The position numbers and the translations under genes are program-made. A stretch of DNA of 64,000 nt from Asticcacaulis biprosthecium C19 (lineage in GTDB: Bacteria; Pseudomonadota; Alphaproteobacteria; Caulobacterales; Caulobacteraceae), in contig NZ_GL883080.1 in assembly GCF_000204015.1 (NCBI RefSeq), forward strand, positions 621,282 to 685,281, written 5' to 3'. The notes under the pieces are model-generated. The model was not told where the DNA came from, searched no databases, and saw nothing but the letters and a program-made list of their open reading frames with translations. This document shows positions 26,363 to 34,373 of this stretch, piece after piece. Every line of letters begins with the position of its first letter. The first letter of the stretch is position 1.

Positions 26363-28684
26363 ATGATATCTCGAATTTCCAGGTTAGCGTTGTTCACGTC
26401 GGCGCTCGCAATCTCGACCTCCGCCTTCGCTCAGGACGCACCGGCTCCGGCCCCGGAGCCAGAAATCGATGCAACGGAGATCATCGTGACGGCCCAGCGC
26501 CGTCCGGAACGGTTGCAAACTGTGCCTGTCAGCGTAACGCCCGTCAGCGGGAACTCACTGCGCGATAAGGCATTGAGCAACCTGACGCAGTTGCAACTGG
26601 CAGCCCCCAGTTTGGCCGCCGGCGGTGACGGCAACTTCTCGGTCCGCGGCGTGGGTACGCTTTCGTTCTCTCAGAGCCTGGAGTCGAGCGTCGCACTTGC
26701 CGTCGACGAGGTAAACCTTACCAATGCCGGCCTTGCGGTCGATTTTTACGACATTGCGCAGGTTGAAGTGCTCAACGGGCCGCAGGGGCTCCTGTTCGGC
26801 AAGAACGCTTCGGCGGGTCTTCTGAACGTCACGACGAATCGGCCGAAAATCGGCGTCTTCGGCGGCACGATCGAGGTCGAAGGCGACTATCGGCCCACGG
26901 CTGCGGATCGCAGCACAGGCGTCATCACGCGTGGCAGCCTGAATATTCCCTTGACCGGCACGTCGGCCTTGCGGATCAGCGGACTCTACAGCGATCAAGA
27001 TCCGATCATGGACTATCAAGGTAGCCATGCCGGCACCGCGCAGTTGGGCGCACGTCGCGCCGCCTTGCGGGGCAGATACCTGTGGCAGGCCAGCGACAAG
27101 TTCTCGTTGAACGCCATCGTCGATTACAGCGAGGACCGTGGCGTCGGCGGCTTTTTCGACACCACCTTCCGCGAGCTTGGCGCGGGGACTACGCAGACCG
27201 GGGCCCTCGCAGGCGATGGCATCACGGCCGGCCCGGAAAACATTGAAATCGGAGGGGATGCACCCTACTACCGCAATGTACGCCGGACGGGCGCGCAGCT
27301 TAAGCTTAGCTACGTGCTAGAGAATGGCTTGGAGATCTCCGACATTATCGCCTTCAAAGGATTGAAGCGAAACCAGCAGTTGGACACGGACTACACGGGT
27401 CTCAATGGCGCGAACGTAAATCACAACACGACGTCGTACGGGCAGTATTCGAATGAACTGCGCGTGGCGCTGCCGAGCGGCGATCGCCTGAGCGGGCAGG
27501 CGGGTATCTACCTGTTCCACAGCGACTTGGCCACCGACGCGCAGATTGCCGGCAACAACTACCTGCCGCCCTTCGTTTACAGCGGATTCCCGTTTTGCGT
27601 CGGCGCGACCGCCGTCCCGGGCGCTTTCCCGCCGACCTGTTCCGTTTCGAACGAAGCCTTCCTCGGCAACGACCACAAGGTGGACCAGGTCGCCGACGCC
27701 TTGGCTGTGTTCGGTCAGTTTACGTACAAGGCGACAGAGAAGCTGCAGCTTATCGCCGGCGCCCGCTTTACCAATGACAAGATTGCCATCGATCTCGTGC
27801 AAAACCAGCACAAGTATTTCGTTACCCTGGGCATCCCTTACGCCGGATCGCAAAGCTACTCCGTTGACAATCTGAGCTGGAAGGTGGGGGCGCAATACAA
27901 TTTCAACCGCCAGGCCATGACCTATCTAACGGTCGGTCAGGGCTACAAAGGCCCTGGTTTCAACGACAATGCCGTTTCCCCGACCGGGTCGTTGGTGGTT
28001 CGTCCGGAAATCAACGACACGGTTGAGGCCGGCGTTAAGTCGACCTGGTTTAACCGCAAGCTGACCTTCAACGCCTCGGTCTTCTCGCAAAAGTTTTCGG
28101 ACTACCAGGTTCAGTCGCTTGACCTGACCACATCCTCGTTCATCACGCAGAACGCGGCGGTCGTCAAAAGCCAGGGCGCCGAGGTAACCCTGATCGGTAA
28201 GCCGATCGAAGGGCTGACCCTGAGCGCAAATCTCTCTTTCCTGGACGCCAAGTTCGAGGACTTCCCAGGAGCGCAGTGTTATCCGACGCAGGGCTGCCTT
28301 ACCTTCAACGCCAAGGGTCTGACCCTGCCCGGATCGCCGAAATTCGCCAGTACGACCGAGGCCAGCTACACCTTTGCTCTGCGCGATGGTATTGACGCCT
28401 TTGTAGGGGCGTCGCTCTACCACCGGGACGCGGTCTATTATTCCATCTTCCAGGCGCCAGGAACCTATTATGGCGCGGTGGATATCGTGGGCCTGAACGC
28501 TGGCATTGATACGGCCAAAGGCTGGCGCCTTGCGATTTTCTGCAAGAACTGCACGGATGTCCGCATGCCGGTCGTGATCGCCGTCGACAACGCCGACGCG
28601 TTTGCAGGGGTCACGTCCTACACCCAGAACTTCGGCTACAACTCCTTCCGAACTGTCGGCGTGCAAATCAGCCGCGACTTCTAG
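26363..28684 (+). CDS. TonB-dependent outer-membrane receptor
   Basis: A 773-residue receptor with a signal peptide (MISRISRLALFTSALAISTS, cleavage after AFA). The TonB-box region is TEIIVTAQRRPERLQ; plug motifs are VRGVGTLSFS and VLNGPQGLLFGKNASAG. The barrel ends with ISRDF, a terminal phenylalanine for BAM assembly. It lies downstream of the GH1 gene on the same strand, with its own 232-bp upstream region and a strong hairpin after the stop. It most likely imports the phenolic glycoside degraded by the preceding operon. It differs from the 15405-17792 receptor enough that the two probably recognise different ligands. Confidence 0.93.
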   Translation: MISRISRLALFTSALAISTSAFAQDAPAPAPEPEIDATEIIVTAQRRPERLQTVPVSVTPVSGNSLRDKALSNLTQLQLAAPSLAAGGDGNFSVRGVGTLSFSQSLESSVALAVDEVNLTNAGLAVDFYDIAQVEVLNGPQGLLFGKNASAGLLNVTTNRPKIGVFGGTIEVEGDYRPTAADRSTGVITRGSLNIPLTGTSALRISGLYSDQDPIMDYQGSHAGTAQLGARRAALRGRYLWQASDKFSLNAIVDYSEDRGVGGFFDTTFRELGAGTTQTGALAGDGITAGPENIEIGGDAPYYRNVRRTGAQLKLSYVLENGLEISDIIAFKGLKRNQQLDTDYTGLNGANVNHNTTSYGQYSNELRVALPSGDRLSGQAGIYLFHSDLATDAQIAGNNYLPPFVYSGFPFCVGATAVPGAFPPTCSVSNEAFLGNDHKVDQVADALAVFGQFTYKATEKLQLIAGARFTNDKIAIDLVQNQHKYFVTLGIPYAGSQSYSVDNLSWKVGAQYNFNRQAMTYLTVGQGYKGPGFNDNAVSPTGSLVVRPEINDTVEAGVKSTWFNRKLTFNASVFSQKFSDYQVQSLDLTTSSFITQNAAVVKSQGAEVTLIGKPIEGLTLSANLSFLDAKFEDFPGAQCYPTQGCLTFNAKGLTLPGSPKFASTTEASYTFALRDGIDAFVGASLYHRDAVYYSIFQAPGTYYGAVDIVGLNAGIDTAKGWRLAIFCKNCTDVRMPVVIAVDNADAFAGVTSYTQNFGYNSFRTVGVQISRDF

Positions 28685-28691
28685 TGCCCAA

Positions 28692-28728
28692 GGCGGTCTG
28701 CGACAGACCTTTAACGTCGCAGACCGCC
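28692..28728 (+). terminator. Strong hairpin after TonB receptor
   Basis: A perfect 13-bp stem (28692-28704 with 28716-28728) encloses an 11-nt loop, starting 7 nt after the stop codon. There is no T tract, so termination may need Rho, or the hairpin may protect the mRNA end. Confidence 0.6.
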
Positions 28729-28762
28729 CTTCACGCGAATTCGTATTCCGAAGGGTAAAATA

Positions 28763-28948
28763 ATGCACAAGGTTCGCACGTCAAACCACGCCGTCTTCAC
28801 CGGCTTGTCGGTGTCTCTGTTCGCCGCGCTCATGGCCTATACGCTCGCGTCGTCGCAATCCTCATTTGAAGCCCATGCTGCCACTCTGGGCATGGGGTGT
28901 ACGCGGGTCATATACGACTTTCTCCCGATAGGCCCAATTCGGCCCTGA
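28763..28948 (+). CDS. Possible small membrane protein (61 aa)
   Basis: A 61-codon ORF with an AAGGG site 8 nt before the ATG. Residues 12-31 (FTGLSVSLFAALMAYTLASS) could be a signal anchor or membrane helix; the rest has no recognisable motif. It may be a small membrane protein, or the surviving 5' end of a decayed gene, as the next gene is also broken. I do not recognise it. Confidence 0.3.
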   Translation: MHKVRTSNHAVFTGLSVSLFAALMAYTLASSQSSFEAHAATLGMGCTRVIYDFLPIGPIRP

Positions 28949-29025
28949 ACGCCATGGAGATGGTCTTCCGTCGCGCTTGATCGAGCTTTGGTTTGCGCAT
29001 CCCGAACCACATATAAGGAGTTCCT

Positions 29026-29556
29026 ATGGTCCCTCTAACACGCATCGCACTGACGGTTCTTTGCGCGACATGCCTGACAACGGCACCACATTCGCGTGCC
29101 GAAACGCCACCCGCACCCGTTCTCTCACTCGTCTTTGAGGAAGTTGTCACATTGGGGGAGCCTGTGACACCCGGCAACACACCCCTGGGCGGACGCAACA
29201 TGATACCCATCACAGGCGGAAGCTTCGAGGGGCCAGGCGACGGTACTGGTATCAAGGGCACCATTATCCCGGGAGGATGGGACTGGCAGTTGGCGCGCGC
29301 GGATGGCTGCCTCTCTATATAGGCCGACTACATGCTGAAAACGGACGATGGCGTCGTTATCAATGTGATCAACCAGGGCGTCGCATGCAGACCTTCAGAT
29401 GGCGCGTCGACCGTGCCAATCTTTACGTCGCCGGTCTTCGAGGCACCCTTGGGAAAATATCAATGGCTTGGACAAGGCAGTTTCATTGGCACGCTTGAAC
29501 CCGCGGATTCTGCCGCCGGTCCTGCCGTGCGCATCCGCTTTTACCGTGCCGGATAG
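29026..29556 (+). pseudogene. DUF3237 protein interrupted by an in-frame amber codon
   Basis: The frame encodes a signal peptide (residues 1-25, ending SRA) and a DUF3237 domain: LVFEEVV, RNMIPITGGSFEGPG, PGGWDWQLARADG, then a TAG at 29320-29322. The same frame continues directly with ADYMLKTDDGVVINVINQG and FEAPLGKYQWLGQGSFIG to a stop at 29556. All family landmarks occur on both sides without a frameshift, so one nonsense change split the gene. DUF3237 proteins often accompany aromatic-compound catabolism; their role is not established. Either it is a recent pseudogene, the codon is read through, or the base is a sequencing error. Without the TAG the product would be about 176 residues and periplasmic. 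Confidence 0.75.
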
Positions 29557-29892
29557 AGGGGCTCGTGGCGCACGAACGCGTATCTTCTACCGCCAATGCC
29601 CGCGAAAATCGCCTCGCCCCAGGGTGACGTCCCATTGCGTAGGCGTAATCCGATTATCCAGGGAGCGGCGCGACAGCGACTTTCCATGTTCGGGAAGGTG
29701 AATCTGGTTCGCCCGCCGATCACTGACGTCGACAGGTCGACAATCGCGACGAACTTGAAAACCCTTCTTACAGCGCGTCGTGATGGGTGGGAGCGATCTC
29801 ATTTGTGACCTGTAAGCTGGCTAGCACCGGGAATGCTCGTGACAGTCGCGAATAGGTATGCAACATATCAAAAAAAGAGGAGGCTTCAGGCC
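29557..29892. other. Intergenic spacer before the tannase-family gene
   Basis: A 336-bp stretch with several short overlapping ORFs on both strands, none with recognisable motifs or a good ribosome-binding site. It could contain decayed coding sequence; I cannot support a gene. The tannase ribosome-binding site (GAGGAGG) lies at its right end. Confidence 0.4.
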
Positions 29893-31608
29893 ATGAAAAC
29901 GTGGGTCGTCAGTATCTTTGCCATCACGACACTTCTGGCCGCGCCGGCCGCTTTGGCGAAGAGCCCGGACCTGGAAGCCCGATGCGGCGCCCTGGCCGGG
30001 GAGACTCTGAGCTTCAATGGCGACCAGGCACGCATCGTGTCTGCGACCCATAAGACCGAAGGCGCGCCCTTCACGATAAGCAGCTTTGCCGGCGAGGTGC
30101 GCATGAACCTGCCGGCGCATTGTGACGTCTTTGGGATCATGCACGAACGCACCGGTCAGTTCGGACAGACCTATGCTATTCGCTTTCATATGCGCCTGCC
30201 GATAAAGTGGAACAATCGCATGGTGTTTCAGGGCGGCGGCGGCAGCAACGGTGTCGTCGGCGATGCGCTCGGGCCTCTGGCGACCTCGGGGCCCACGGCC
30301 ATCGAACGGGGCTTTGCTGTAATCAGCCAGGATTCCGGCCACGACAATGCGACCAATTCCGACCCGGCGCGCAACGGCGAACTGGCGTTCGGCTTCGATC
30401 CCCAGGCCCGGAACGATTACGGCCATACCTCGCTCAAGGCCTCGGCCGACGCCGCCAAGGCGCTGATCAAGACCTTCTACGGCAAAGGTCCGCGCTATAG
30501 CTATTTTGTCGGCTGTTCCAAGGGCGGACAGGAGGGCATGACCTTCGCCCAGTACTACCCCGAAATGTTCGACGGTATCGTCGCCTCGGCACCCGGTTTC
30601 TCGTTGCCCCGCGCTGCGGTCGCCGAAGCCTGGGACGTTGACGCCTTCGCCTCCCTCGTCGCCGACGAGGCTGGCCACGTCAACCTGCAGGATCTGCCCA
30701 AGGCGTTTTCGAATGCCGATTTCAAACTGGTACATGCTGCCATCGTCAAGGCCTGTGACGAAGGCGACGGCATTGCCGACGGCATGGTGCTGAATGTCCT
30801 GGCCTGTCGCGACGAAGATGTGGTCTCACAACTGAGCGCCGTTCAATGTGCGGGCGCCAAGACCGCCACCTGCCTTGCCGGGGCGCAGATCTCCGTGCTT
30901 CGGCGCGTCATGGGAGGTGCTAGCAACAGCAACGGCCGGCAGCTTTACGCTGGCTGGTTCTGGCCGTCGGGTGTCGCCAGCGACGCCTGGCGGATGTGGA
31001 AGATCGGCTCCGAAGACGGCCGTATTCCTGCACTCAACGTCCTTTTGGGCGGTGCTTCCCTGGCCTCGGTTTTCACGACACCGCCGACGGCGCTGGGCGA
31101 CCCGCAAAGCCGCCTCGACTATATGCTGGCGTTCGATTTTGATCGCGATGCCGGCAGGATCTATACCGCCAGTCCTCCCTTCCAGCACTCCGCCTGGGCC
31201 AGCATCGCCTCGCGGTCGACCGACCTGTCGGCCTTCCGTGCCCGCGGCGGCCGGCTGATCGTGCCGCATGGCGATTCCGATCCCGTCTTTTCCCTGAAAG
31301 ACACACTGGACTGGTTCGACGAAGTCGACGATCGCAATGGCGGCCGGGCGGGTGACTTCGTGCGGGTGTTTGCCATCCCCGGCATGTGCCACTGTGGCGG
31401 CGGCCCCGCCACTGATCAGTACGACATGTTCACCGCTTTGGTGGCCTGGGTCGAGAACGGCAAGGCGCCGGATTCGGTCGTCGCCACCGCCGGCCCCGGA
31501 ACGCCTTGGCCGGGCCGCCAGCGCCCGTTGTGCGCCTATCCGCAAACCGCCCACTATCGTGGCGGTGATGTCGAAAAAGCTGACAGCTTCTCCTGTCAGG
31601 CCGGTTGA
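29893..31608 (+). CDS. Secreted tannase/feruloyl-esterase family hydrolase
   Basis: A 571-residue esterase with a signal peptide (MKTWVVSIFAITTLLAAPAALA). The family's CS-D-HC motif is intact: C208-S209 in GCSKGGQEG, an aspartate in PHGDSDPVF, and H500-C501 in MCHCGGG, where the two cysteines form a disulfide joining nucleophile and histidine. Family members hydrolyse galloyl or feruloyl esters of plant phenolics, and some act on MHET-like aromatic esters. The start at 29893 follows GAGGAGG; a longer frame begins at 29833. It closes the phenolic island and would release free phenolic acids in the periplasm or outside the cell. Confidence 0.9.
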   Translation: MKTWVVSIFAITTLLAAPAALAKSPDLEARCGALAGETLSFNGDQARIVSATHKTEGAPFTISSFAGEVRMNLPAHCDVFGIMHERTGQFGQTYAIRFHMRLPIKWNNRMVFQGGGGSNGVVGDALGPLATSGPTAIERGFAVISQDSGHDNATNSDPARNGELAFGFDPQARNDYGHTSLKASADAAKALIKTFYGKGPRYSYFVGCSKGGQEGMTFAQYYPEMFDGIVASAPGFSLPRAAVAEAWDVDAFASLVADEAGHVNLQDLPKAFSNADFKLVHAAIVKACDEGDGIADGMVLNVLACRDEDVVSQLSAVQCAGAKTATCLAGAQISVLRRVMGGASNSNGRQLYAGWFWPSGVASDAWRMWKIGSEDGRIPALNVLLGGASLASVFTTPPTALGDPQSRLDYMLAFDFDRDAGRIYTASPPFQHSAWASIASRSTDLSAFRARGGRLIVPHGDSDPVFSLKDTLDWFDEVDDRNGGRAGDFVRVFAIPGMCHCGGGPATDQYDMFTALVAWVENGKAPDSVVATAGPGTPWPGRQRPLCAYPQTAHYRGGDVEKADSFSCQAG

Positions 31609-31622
31609 CGGAAAAAGAAAAA

Positions 31623-31660
31623 CCTCCTGCCAGAAGCGATTTTTTCGCTCCGGCAGGAGG
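31623..31660 (+). terminator. Terminator after the tannase-family gene
   Basis: A stem CCTCCTGCC (31623-31631) pairs with GGCAGGAGG (31652-31660); inside it a second short stem AGCGA/TCGCT surrounds a T run. It starts 14 nt after the stop codon. Confidence 0.65.
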
Positions 31661-31668
31661 GCCTGCAA

Positions 31669-31696
31669 ACGGCGCCGCGCGCTGGCGCGGCGCCGT
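31669..31696. repeat. Perfect 12-bp hairpin between convergent genes
   Basis: ACGGCGCCGCGC and its exact reverse complement flank a GCTG loop. Lying between the tannase and ompW 3' ends, it may serve as a bidirectional terminator. Confidence 0.55.
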
Positions 31697-31716
31697 CCAC
31701 ACATTTCCAGTTTTTT

Positions 31717-31822
31717 AGAAGCGGGATGAGTTTTGATGGAATCAAAACCCCGCTCTAAGTTTTTGTTTTGTCGCGCAATTTATCCGAAAAGTGCTGCACA
31801 CTTTATCGGATTGCGCTCTAGA
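31717..31822 (-). repeat. Dispersed intergenic hairpin repeat, copy 2 (overlaps ompW stop)
   Basis: The second copy of the ~105-bp element at 15303-15410. The inner stem ATCCGA-AAAGTG pairs with CACTTT-TCGGAT around CTGCA. On the reverse strand it begins with TTCTAGAGCGC, supplying the TAG stop of ompW straight after its terminal phenylalanine codon, as in copy 1. Confidence 0.8.
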
Positions 31823-32468
31823 AGCGGTAGCCCAGGCCGATCGAGACGACCGAGGGATCCAGCGTGACATCGGAGGACAGTGCGCCACTATTGATCTTGG
31901 CGTCCGTGCTGTAGAATACCTTCTTGTAGTCGATATTCAGCACCAGATTGTCCTTTAGCTTGACGTTGGCGCCGGCCTGAACCGCCGTGCCAAGGCTGCT
32001 CTTGAGGCGAACCTTGAAGCCGTTCAGGTCCTTGCCGCCGTACCAACTCATATAGTTGATGCCCGCGCCGAGATAGGGGCTCACCTTTCCACCGGTGTTA
32101 AAATGGTACTGCGCGGTGATCACCGGCGGCAGCACCCAGGTTTCATGGACTTCGACATTCGTGCCGGTACCGACCGCCTTGATGGTGTGCTTCGACGTCC
32201 CGAGAATAGCTTCGACGGCCACATGATCTGTGACGAAGTAGGTAAAGCCGAGGGTAGGGACGGTGCTGTCGCTGACCGCAACGTCCAGTCCGCTGTCCGC
32301 GCCGGCTGCCGTGACGATCGCGCCCGATGCGTCCGGTGCCACCGTTGTCGCCCGTGCCGTCACCTGCCAGGTCCCTTTCAGTCCCGCGTCCTGTGCTGTG
32401 GCGGCACCACAGACTCCCGCCAGAGCCATAATCCCTATAAACATTGTGGTTTTTTTGGCATCCATCAT
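31818..32468 (-). CDS. ompW: OmpW-family outer-membrane protein
   Basis: A 216-residue protein with a signal peptide (MFIGIMALAGVCGAATAQ) and an 8-stranded OmpW barrel. It carries LGFTYFVTDHVAVEAILG, PYLGAGINYM, NIDYKKVFY and ends IGLGYRF with the terminal phenylalanine of outer-membrane barrels. OmpW forms a small channel for hydrophobic compounds and is often oxygen-regulated. A GGAG site precedes two adjacent ATGs; either may be the start. An FNR box lies upstream at 32673-32686, about 205 bp from the start, and a hairpin repeat forms the 3' end. Placement beside hemN and the FNR boxes fits low-oxygen control. Confidence 0.9.
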   Translation of the reverse strand: MMDAKKTTMFIGIMALAGVCGAATAQDAGLKGTWQVTARATTVAPDASGAIVTAAGADSGLDVAVSDSTVPTLGFTYFVTDHVAVEAILGTSKHTIKAVGTGTNVEVHETWVLPPVITAQYHFNTGGKVSPYLGAGINYMSWYGGKDLNGFKVRLKSSLGTAVQAGANVKLKDNLVLNIDYKKVFYSTDAKINSGALSSDVTLDPSVVSIGLGYRF

Positions 32469-32672
32469 GGCTTTCTCCTTTGCAGCCGTTAACGGCCCCG
32501 CTGATAGACTCGCGTGGTTCGGGTTTCACCTGTACAACATGTCGCGCGTCAGGTTGACGCAGTCATTGCGAGTACATGGGTGTAAAAAATAAGTAAAAGT
32601 ACGTATGATTGGTCGAGATGCTTTCGATTTTTGATGTTTTTATGCATCTTTTGGCGACATTTTTACAGACAT

Positions 32673-32686
32673 TTGATCTGGATCAA
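32673..32686. promoter_or_regulatory. FNR/FixK box between ompW and hemN
   Basis: TTGATCTGGATCAA matches the FNR/FixK consensus TTGAT-N4-ATCAA perfectly. It can serve the leftward ompW promoter: a CATAAA -10 candidate around 32641-32646 would place the box near -41 to -43. Confidence 0.7.
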
Positions 32687-32812
32687 TTTGGTTCAGGTCT
32701 GAACCCGCCGCTAGTGATCGGAATCGGGTGTCGTTCTGCTGCCTTGTTGGGTAGTTGGCCGCGGCCGTTGCAGCATGTGCGATGCCACGGGAGTGACGGA
32801 AATATCGTGGTT

Positions 32813-32826
32813 TTGATCTAAGACAA
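32813..32826 (+). promoter_or_regulatory. FNR-like box upstream of hemN
   Basis: TTGATCTAAGACAA differs from the consensus only in the second half. A -10-like TATGGC lies at 32848-32853, giving the class II spacing of about -41 and a transcript start near 32860, some 75 nt before hemN. Confidence 0.5.
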
Positions 32827-32936
32827 GGCGGAGCACGATGGATTGCGTATGGCAGGAGCAGGGGTGGCCAGCCTCAATCACGCGTTTATCTGGCTGCCTA
32901 TCGTGATTCCGTCCGAACCCGGAAAGGACAGCTGAG

Positions 32937-34313
32937 ATGCCATCTACCGAACGATCCTGGCAGGACCATGACCATCTGCAATGGCTGAGCAAGGAGGCGC
33001 CACGTTACACGAGCTATCCTTCCGCTCATCATTTCGAGCGCGTCTCCCCCGCGACCTATTCCGGCTGGCTGCAGTCTCTCACACCGGATCAAAGCGTCGG
33101 CCTGTACGTTCATGTGCCGTTTTGCGAACAGATGTGCTGGTTCTGCGGTTGCAATACCCAGATCACCCGGCGTTATGATCCGGTCGAGGCCTATGTCGAC
33201 AACCTGCTGACCGAAATCCGTCTCCTGGCCGGTGTCCTTGGGTTCCGGCCGCGCGTTCACGCCCTGCATTTCGGCGGTGGCTCGCCCGGCATGCTGACAC
33301 CGGAAAGTCTCACACGGCTGATGACGGCCTTATTCGAAACCTTTGATATCCGTGATAACGCGGAGATATCGATCGAACTGGACCCGCGCCGCGTCACTCG
33401 GGAGAAGGTCCTGGCCTATGCGCTTTTGGGCTTCAACCGCGTCAGTCTGGGCGTGCAGGACACGCAGGCTCAGGTTCAGGCGGCGATCAACCGGATTCAG
33501 CCGATGGACCAAGTCAAAAAGACTTGCGATCTGCTGCGCGCCCACGATATCTCCGAAATCGGCATCGACCTGATCTATGGCTTGCCGCACCAGACGGCTA
33601 ACAGTCTTGAACACACCCTGGAGGACGTGGCGAAACTGGCCCCTAACCGGATCAGTGCCTTTTCCTATGCCCATGTCCCGTGGGTGAAGAAGCACCAGCG
33701 CCTGATCGACGCGACGACCCTGCCCGACACGGGTGAGAAGGCGCTGCAATACCTCCAGATTGACACCCAGTTGCAGGCCATGGGGTATGCCGGCGTCGGC
33801 ATCGACCACTTCGCACGTGCAGACGATGGTCTGGCCCGGGCGGTTCGCGACGGCACGCTGCGGCGCAATTTCATGGGTTATACGGATCTGCCCAACGATC
33901 GTCTCATTGGGCTGGGCGCGTCCTCCATCAGTAATCTAGACCAGGGTCTGGCGCAAAACATTGCCCAGGCCACCAGCTACCAGAGTTCGGTGACCACTGG
34001 CGTGCTGCCGACCGTCCGCGGCTGGACCTACCACGGTGACGATCGCGTTCGCGGTGAAATCATAAGCCAGCTGATGTGCTTTTTCCGCGCCGATGTGGGC
34101 GAAATACTCACCCGCCATGGTTATCCCTTTGGCCATCTCGATGAGGAAATCGAAGCCTTGGGCGAGTATGTCGAGGCCGGACTTGTTTCGGTCGACAAAC
34201 GTGTCGTCACCTTCGACAATCCGTTGAAAATGCTCGTTCGTCCAGTGGCCTGTACCTTCGACCGTTACGCCCGGCGTGAGAATGGGCCACAGCGCTACTC
34301 AAGAGTGGCATGA
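32937..34313 (+). CDS. hemN: Oxygen-independent coproporphyrinogen III oxidase
   Basis: A 458-residue radical-SAM enzyme that decarboxylates coproporphyrinogen III to protoporphyrinogen IX without oxygen. The 4Fe-4S site is C63-xxx-C67-xx-C70, followed by C72 as in HemN. PRYTSYPSAHHF at residues 22-33 is the HemN N-terminal signature, and HFGGGSPGML and IGIDLIYGLP are core barrel motifs. It has the HemW-distinguishing extra N-terminal region, so it is a true HemN. Two FNR-type boxes lie upstream, fitting induction when oxygen falls. The histidine-kinase gene starts 60 bp downstream. Confidence 0.95.
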   Translation: MPSTERSWQDHDHLQWLSKEAPRYTSYPSAHHFERVSPATYSGWLQSLTPDQSVGLYVHVPFCEQMCWFCGCNTQITRRYDPVEAYVDNLLTEIRLLAGVLGFRPRVHALHFGGGSPGMLTPESLTRLMTALFETFDIRDNAEISIELDPRRVTREKVLAYALLGFNRVSLGVQDTQAQVQAAINRIQPMDQVKKTCDLLRAHDISEIGIDLIYGLPHQTANSLEHTLEDVAKLAPNRISAFSYAHVPWVKKHQRLIDATTLPDTGEKALQYLQIDTQLQAMGYAGVGIDHFARADDGLARAVRDGTLRRNFMGYTDLPNDRLIGLGASSISNLDQGLAQNIAQATSYQSSVTTGVLPTVRGWTYHGDDRVRGEIISQLMCFFRADVGEILTRHGYPFGHLDEEIEALGEYVEAGLVSVDKRVVTFDNPLKMLVRPVACTFDRYARRENGPQRYSRVA

Positions 34314-34373
34314 CCGGTCATGAAATCTTAAGCTGCCCCTGCAATCCTTTGCAGAATTAAACGGGGGTTACCT

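Noticed and set aside
32838..32906. A 22-codon ORF with a good ribosome-binding site upstream of hemN as a leader peptide
   Set aside because: The likely hemN transcript start (about 32860, from the FNR-like box and -10) lies inside it, so it would not be transcribed from its own start.
34309..34322. Perfect palindrome CATGACCGGTCATG at the end of hemN as an operator for the kinase gene
   Set aside because: It overlaps the hemN stop codon and has no matching partner elsewhere; with one copy it is not distinguishable from chance.
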